DNA of 64,000 nt, taken from assembly GCA_029561145.1 (NCBI GenBank), contig JAKQJM010000128.1:1-64000 (forward strand), given 5' to 3'. The notes below the pieces were generated by a model that did no database searches, was not told the origin of the DNA, and saw only the letters and a list, made by a program, of their open reading frames with translations. Shown here in pieces: positions 59,533 through 64,000 of this stretch (within the stretch, counting starts at the first letter, position 1; every line of letters begins with the position of its first letter). Made by a program: the position numbers and the translations under genes. Origin of the DNA: Pseudomonadota bacterium (lineage in GTDB: Bacteria; Pseudomonadota; Gammaproteobacteria; Xanthomonadales; Rhodanobacteraceae).

Positions 59533-60468
59533 TCAACGCGCCGGAAGCGCGGGAGCGACATCGAGGCCGACCTGTACCCAGCCGAGATTGATTCCGATCC
59601 GGGTCGCTTCAGGGTTGGCCCACGCATAGGCGATCGCGTGTCGGCTGGCATCCTCGATCACCGACAGCTTCAACACCGGCACATTGCCATCACGGTAAGT
59701 CGCCCGTTCGAGCTTCAGCGAATACCCGGAACCCTGGCCATCGCGCCACTTCAGACTCGCAACGCCGCCTTCATTGCCGATGTGCAGGTCGCGGCTCATG
59801 TGCCAGTCCGTACCCTCCGGCTTGGCGTTCGGGCCGGCTCCGTTGATCGCGGCCCAGCCGGAGTACCAAACCACCTTTCGCGCATCGGCACGCGCATCGG
59901 GTCCACGCGCCTGGTCCGCGTACAGGCGCACCCGCAACGATTCACCATCATGCTCGATCGACAGCGGCAGCAGGGCCGCCGACGTGCCGATGCCGGGAGC
60001 AAGGGTCGAACAACTGGCGAGACTGGCAGCAACCTTGAGTCCATCGGCCACCGCGCTGCCATGCAGCGCGCAGCCGTCGAGGGCTATCCACTTTTCCGGG
60101 TCGAACGCCTTGCCAAACGCTGGATCCGGCGTGATCGATCGATACGGCGTCATGGTCAGACTGCCGTTGATCGACTTGAATGACTGCATCGCCCATGTGG
60201 CGGAAACTCCGGCACCGCCGATCAGACGCACGTTCCATGCGTACCATCCCGGCAGGTGCAGCGGCGTGATTTCGAACTGCACGCGTGGTGCGCCCGAGGC
60301 GCCAGTCTGGGCGGCCTGCTCATTGTTGTCATAGAGACCATCGAACCAGATCCGCTGGCCACTGGCGGCCGGGTCCGCGGCGGCGCTGCGCGTTGGGTTG
60401 CTCTGGCAGGCAACGAGCGCGACTGACAGCGCGATGAGCAGCGATACGAGCGGAATGGGCATCTTCAT
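59533..60468 (-). CDS. Lipoprotein of unknown function
   Basis: A 311-residue protein with signal peptide and lipobox LVAC (Cys21), then a Pro/Ala/Thr-rich linker. The rest looks beta-rich with many Trp/Gly and no domain I can name ([32 protein letters not shown]). It is probably anchored in the outer membrane. It is co-directional with the CsaA-like gene. Confidence 0.75.
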   Translation of the reverse strand: MKMPIPLVSLLIALSVALVACQSNPTRSAAADPAASGQRIWFDGLYDNNEQAAQTGASGAPRVQFEITPLHLPGWYAWNVRLIGGAGVSATWAMQSFKSINGSLTMTPYRSITPDPAFGKAFDPEKWIALDGCALHGSAVADGLKVAASLASCSTLAPGIGTSAALLPLSIEHDGESLRVRLYADQARGPDARADARKVVWYSGWAAINGAGPNAKPEGTDWHMSRDLHIGNEGGVASLKWRDGQGSGYSLKLERATYRDGNVPVLKLSVIEDASRHAIAYAWANPEATRIGINLGWVQVGLDVAPALPAR

Positions 60469-60567
60469 GCGCCCAAGGATAGACCGGCGCAGTGATTCGG
60501 CGATATACGGCGGCCCGATTCCGCACTGACATCGCTATGCTGTTCGAATCAGGCGAGGGAGAGAACC

Positions 60568-60984
60568 TTGAGCGACGGCATGCTTCCCGCAGATCAACGC
60601 CTGCGCCGCCAAACCTTTGCCGTGCTGGGCCTCGCGGCGATTCTTGCGATCGTTGCGATGATCTGCTTCCACTACTGGTTGCTCGATCTCGGCACGGCCC
60701 CAGGCAACGATCTGCTGATCTTCCGCCTGCGTCGCATGATCGGCGTGGCGCTGACCGGCAGCGCACTTTGTCTCGCCCTGCTTGCCTGGCATGCCGCGCA
60801 CAAGGCATCGCGGATCAGGAATCTGCGGCAGTGGCCGCTTCCCGGAACGCGCGTGATCCGCGATACGCCAATACGCCGCGATACGGCGGCGCTCTCGGTG
60901 GGTCGCCAACTGAATGCGATCGCGATCCTCCTGCTTGCCCTGGCGTTTGCGCTGGGCTACATCAGTTGGCAGATGCTGCGCTGA
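60568..60984 (+). CDS. Small membrane protein of unknown function
   Basis: A 138-residue protein with three predicted transmembrane helices (~17-40, 55-75 and 115-135) and a basic loop between the second and third. Function unknown. The start is a TTG at 60568, supported by GGGAG about 7 nt upstream; the ATG four codons later has worse spacing. It ends 24 bp from the convergent dbpA stop. Confidence 0.65.
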   Translation: MSDGMLPADQRLRRQTFAVLGLAAILAIVAMICFHYWLLDLGTAPGNDLLIFRLRRMIGVALTGSALCLALLAWHAAHKASRIRNLRQWPLPGTRVIRDTPIRRDTAALSVGRQLNAIAILLLALAFALGYISWQMLR

Positions 60985-61008
60985 TCGACCAGGCCGCCCG
61001 CAGCGCGG

Positions 61009-62382
61009 TCAATCGACTGCCCGGACGCGGAACTTGCGCCCCTTGATCTTGCCATCGCGCAGTCGCTTGAGCGCGGTAGCCGCCTGATCGCGCCGAATCG
61101 CGACATAGGAGCGCGTGGCAAAGATGCCGATCTTGCCGACGGCCGTGCTGACGATACCTGCATCGCCGGTCAGGGCACCGAGGATATCGCCGGCCCGCAC
61201 CTTCTCCTGACGCCCCCCGTCGATGCAGAGCGTACTCATCACGGCGAGAATCGGCTCGCCGGATCCGCCCATCGAAGGAAGCTTCGACCAGCGCACTGAC
61301 AGGCCGGTGCGCGCTTCGATCGGTGCGACACGCGGCATCTCCGCTGCCGCCACCAGACTCCAGGCCTGGCCCTTGCGCCCAGCCCGGCCGGTACGACCGA
61401 TCCGATGCACGTGCACGTCCGGATCAGTCGACAACTCCCAGTTGACCACGGCGGGAAGGTCATCGATGTCGAGGCCGCGTGCCGCGACATCGGTGGCGAC
61501 GAGGATCGCGCAACTGCGATTGGAAAAACGCATGAGCACTTCGTCGCGATCGCGTTGTTCAAGGTCACCGTGCAGGGCAAGCGCGGAAAATCCGCGCTGG
61601 GCCAGGCCATCGGCCAGATCCTGGGTATCGCGACGCGTATTGCAGAAGATCAGCGTCGATTCCGGACGATACGTCGTTAACACCCGCAGCAACGCATCGA
61701 AGCGGCGGGTCCCGTCCACTTCGTGGAATTGCTGTTCAATCTCGGGCAGATCCGCGCCGTCAGCGGTCGCGACTTCCACCGGATCGCGCTGCAGGCTGCG
61801 GCTGAGCTTGCGGATCTCGTCGGGAATCGTCGCCGAAAACAGCAGGGTCTGGCGTGATGTCGGGCTCTGCTTGAGCAGGCTCGTGATCGCCTCCTGAAAA
61901 CCCATGTCGAGCATGCGATCGACTTCATCGAGAACGAACACGCGGATATCGTCGAGCGACAACGCGCCCTGGTCGATCAGTTCCTGGATGCGCCCCGGCG
62001 TGCCGACGACGACATGGGGCGGATGGACCAGCGAGGCCAGTTGCGGGCGTAGCGGAATACCGCCACACAGGGTCAGCAGCTTGACGTTGGGCACGAAACT
62101 CGCGAGCCGGCGAATTTCCTTGCTGACCTGATCGGCGAGCTCGCGTGTCGGGCACAGCACGAGCGCCTGCACGACAGCCAGTGCCGGATCGAGTCGCGCG
62201 ATGATGCCGAGCCCGAATGCCGCAGTCTTGCCGCTGCCGGTCGGAGCCTGCGCAATCACGTCCTTCTGGTCGAGCATCGGGGGCAGGCTGAGCGCCTGCA
62301 CGGGGGTCATTTCGTTGTAGTCGAGCGCCGACAGCGCGCTGAGCAGCTGCGGATCGAGTGGAAGCGTCGAGAATGCGTTCAT
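61009..62382 (-). CDS. dbpA: ATP-dependent RNA helicase DbpA
   Basis: A 457-residue DEAD-box-family helicase with DbpA C-terminal RNA-binding domain (KVRAGDILGALTGDAGI, VGKIGIFATRSYVAI, KGRKFRVR), which binds hairpin 92 of 23S rRNA during 50S assembly. Motifs: Q motif, [44 protein letters not shown]. Motif II reads DEVD instead of DEAD; the catalytic Asp-Glu is intact. The ATG at 62382 precedes NAFSTLPLD. Confidence 0.95.
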   Translation of the reverse strand: MNAFSTLPLDPQLLSALSALDYNEMTPVQALSLPPMLDQKDVIAQAPTGSGKTAAFGLGIIARLDPALAVVQALVLCPTRELADQVSKEIRRLASFVPNVKLLTLCGGIPLRPQLASLVHPPHVVVGTPGRIQELIDQGALSLDDIRVFVLDEVDRMLDMGFQEAITSLLKQSPTSRQTLLFSATIPDEIRKLSRSLQRDPVEVATADGADLPEIEQQFHEVDGTRRFDALLRVLTTYRPESTLIFCNTRRDTQDLADGLAQRGFSALALHGDLEQRDRDEVLMRFSNRSCAILVATDVAARGLDIDDLPAVVNWELSTDPDVHVHRIGRTGRAGRKGQAWSLVAAAEMPRVAPIEARTGLSVRWSKLPSMGGSGEPILAVMSTLCIDGGRQEKVRAGDILGALTGDAGIVSTAVGKIGIFATRSYVAIRRDQAATALKRLRDGKIKGRKFRVRAVD

Positions 62383-62525
62383 GCACCATGATCGCACGTC
62401 GACACACCGGATCGACCCGCCCTTGCATGTCGCCGGATTGTCTCCACAGTTGGACGACCCGCGATCCTGCCTCCCGGAAGCGATGTCGCTGGCCCTTTCA
62501 TTCCAACCGCATCATGGAGTCAGCA

Positions 62526-63032
62526 ATGAGCATTTCGATGTACCAGGCTTCCATTCCCGTGTTTGTGCGCGCGCTTGGCAATCTCTCGCATGTCCTCGGC
62601 AAGGCTGCCGCCCACGCCGCGCAGCACAAGATCGACCCCGGCGTGCTGCTCGCTGCACGCCTCTACCCGAACATGTTCCCGCTTTCGCGCCAGATCCAGA
62701 TCGCCACGGACATGGCCAAGGGAGCGGCGGCGCGCCTCGCCGGTGTCGAGCGTCCGGTCCACGAGGACACAGAAGCCAGTTTCGACGAGATGCAGGCGCG
62801 CATCCAGAAGACCATCGACTTCCTCAACTCGATCACGCCCGCACAGGTCGATGGCAGCGAAGAGAAAACCATCACGTTGACGATCGGCGGCACGGAGCGG
62901 CAGTTTGCCGGTCAACCCTATCTGCTGCATTTCGCGATCCCGAACGTGTTTTTCCATACTGCGACTGCCTACGACATCCTTCGCCACAACGGTGTCGAAC
63001 TCGGCAAACCGGACTTCATCGGCGCCGCGTAA
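62526..63032 (+). CDS. DUF1993 family protein
   Basis: A 168-residue protein with the DUF1993 pattern: N-terminal SMYQASIPVFVRALGNLSHV, YPNMFPLSRQIQIATDMAKG, and FHTATAYDILRHNGVELGKPDF at the C-terminus. These are helical, DinB-like proteins with no known activity. The ATG at 62526 is preceded by GGAGT at 5 nt spacing. Confidence 0.85.
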   Translation: MSISMYQASIPVFVRALGNLSHVLGKAAAHAAQHKIDPGVLLAARLYPNMFPLSRQIQIATDMAKGAAARLAGVERPVHEDTEASFDEMQARIQKTIDFLNSITPAQVDGSEEKTITLTIGGTERQFAGQPYLLHFAIPNVFFHTATAYDILRHNGVELGKPDFIGAA

Positions 63033-63090
63033 GGTCGCGCGCCAGCCGGTCGAACGGATCCGCGGCCCGAATGCTGCGGATTCGCGGATT

Positions 63091-63456
63091 TCAGCGGGCT
63101 GCCAGCAACAAGGGCCAGAGGCTGAGCGCAACCAGGATTGCGATACCGCCAAACATCACCAGCAGTTGCAAGGGCTGCCTGCGCATCTGCTCCCACAAGG
63201 ACGGCACCTTGCCTTCCTGGATCGCCTTCTGATGTTCGGCCTGCGCGACCGCCTTGCGCTCTGCCTGATAGGTCGCCATCAATTCCTTCGCCGGCGCCGC
63301 ATCCTGGTCATTGGCAACCCAGATCGCGCCGGCCGAGATACCCCAGCGATTCGGCTCGGTTTCGTAGAACGCTATTCCATGACTCTCGAGCAGGGCGCGA
63401 ACTTCCTCGACCTCGTCGTCTGGAACGTGGCGCAGATTGAGCAGAAGTACCGCCAT
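63091..63456 (-). CDS. DUF6164 family membrane protein
   Basis: A 121-residue protein. The N-terminus (LLLNLRHVPDDEVEEVRALL, HGIAFYETEP, WGISAGAIWV) matches the DUF6164 family, followed by a charged linker and one C-terminal helix (LQLLVMFGGIAILVALSLWPLLL). Function unknown; common in Xanthomonadales. The longer upstream frame is not homologous, so the ATG at 63456 is chosen. Confidence 0.8.
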   Translation of the reverse strand: MAVLLLNLRHVPDDEVEEVRALLESHGIAFYETEPNRWGISAGAIWVANDQDAAPAKELMATYQAERKAVAQAEHQKAIQEGKVPSLWEQMRRQPLQLLVMFGGIAILVALSLWPLLLAAR

Positions 63457-63554
63457 GTCGCGTGTTCTCGCAGGATGGAAGGACGCCAAGGCGAGCCTTG
63501 CGCCACAGTGGCGGCGCACGAGTCGCATCTTAAGGGCATTCGGACGAAGTTCGC

Positions 63555-64000
63555 ATGCGTGGCGCAATGAACGGATACTTGCGTTCGATGATTCCGTCCG
63601 ATGCCAGCACGCTGAGACTTCCGCACGGCCCATGGCCCAGCGTGCTCGATTGCCTGTGTGCGCACTTCAGCGCGATTCCGCGTGCCCAATGGCTGGATCG
63701 ATTCGAACGCGGCCGCATCCTCGATCGAAATGGCACGCCTATCGACGCCGATCATGCCTACCGGGAGGGACTGACGGTCCACTATTTTCGCGAAGTCGCC
63801 GACGAAGCGCGCATCCCGTTCGAGGCGCGCATCGTCCACGCCGACAAGGAAATTGTCATCGCGGACAAGCCGCATTTTCTCGCTGTCACGCCCGCAGGCC
63901 GCTTTGTCGAGGAGACCCTGCTGCGTCGCCTGACACGCACGCTGGGCAACGACAATCTGGTGCCGCTGCACCGCATTGATCGCGGAACCGCCGGCCTCGT
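63555..64000 (+). CDS. RluA-family pseudouridine synthase (3' end outside window)
   Basis: The frame is open from 63555 to the right edge (at least 148 codons). It shows an S4-like N-terminal region, HADKEIVIADKPHFLAVTP and the catalytic motif LHRIDRGTAGL with its Asp, typical of RluA/RluD-type synthases that isomerise uridine in rRNA or tRNA. The ATG at 63567, four codons in, could also be the start. The specific target cannot be told. Confidence 0.85.
   Translation, partial: MRGAMNGYLRSMIPSDASTLRLPHGPWPSVLDCLCAHFSAIPRAQWLDRFERGRILDRNGTPIDADHAYREGLTVHYFREVADEARIPFEARIVHADKEIVIADKPHFLAVTPAGRFVEETLLRRLTRTLGNDNLVPLHRIDRGTAGL

Overview
The window is high-GC bacterial DNA packed with protein-coding genes. 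Several features point to a gammaproteobacterium of the Xanthomonadales/Lysobacterales type: the ndk-rlmN-pilW-rodZ and yfgM-bamB-der blocks, a PsrA-like regulator beside a FadN-type beta-oxidation operon, a DUF6164 gene, and a secreted M4 protease with PPC domains. This assignment is inferred from gene content, not from a marker gene. I saw no rRNA, tRNA, CRISPR array or insertion sequence.

Layout. 1-3.6 kb: the 5' part of a large secreted SpvB/FG-GAP protein, running off the left edge, and an XRE regulator upstream of it. 3.7-5.4 kb: an SOS-type lexA-imuA pair that lacks its usual imuB and dnaE2 partners. 5.5-10.9 kb: ispG, a conserved unknown protein and an acetyl-CoA hydrolase/transferase, all on the minus strand. 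11.0-24.0 kb: six co-oriented genes that look like one electron-transfer system (below). 24.1-33.0 kb: an NTF2-like protein, a phospholipase D/cardiolipin synthase-like protein, a three-gene phosphorelay/c-di-GMP operon and xseA. 33.1-37.5 kb: a ThDP enzyme of the acetolactate synthase type, an aldehyde dehydrogenase and a D-amino-acid dehydrogenase. 38.0-44.1 kb: a small unknown protein, an NlpC/P60 lipoprotein, a SlyD-like FKBP, a DUF1232 protein, RhlE helicase and the M4 metalloprotease. 44.6-54.6 kb, all minus strand: moeB-moeA-mobA, der-bamB-yfgM and rodZ-pilW-rlmN-ndk. 54.8-59.2 kb: psrA-like regulator, fadN-like and fadA-like genes. 59.2-64.0 kb: CsaA-like protein, unknown lipoprotein, small membrane protein, DbpA, DUF1993, DUF6164 and the 5' end of a pseudouridine synthase.

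The most interesting region is 11.0-24.0 kb. It encodes, in order: a cytoplasmic fusion of a thioredoxin-reductase-like flavoprotein, two cyclic-nucleotide-binding domains and a 16-cysteine ferredoxin; a membrane protein with two His-x13-His pairs, as in di-heme cytochromes b; a single-span protein with an FHA-like cytoplasmic domain and a periplasmic decaheme region; a lipoprotein with two HbpS/GlcG-like modules; an outer-membrane beta-barrel; and a 1267-residue secreted decaheme cytochrome ending in LVIVD-type repeats. Read in order, these could carry electrons from cytoplasmic reductant across both membranes, with control by cyclic nucleotide and perhaps by phosphopeptide binding. I know of no described system with this composition, but I could not search for one.

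Regulatory structure seen directly includes a GTAC-N4-GTAC palindrome overlapping the lexA start codon, a CAAAC-N4-GTTTG operator downstream of the psrA promoter, a 12-bp hairpin covering the ribosome-binding site and start of the NlpC/P60 gene, and several intrinsic terminators.
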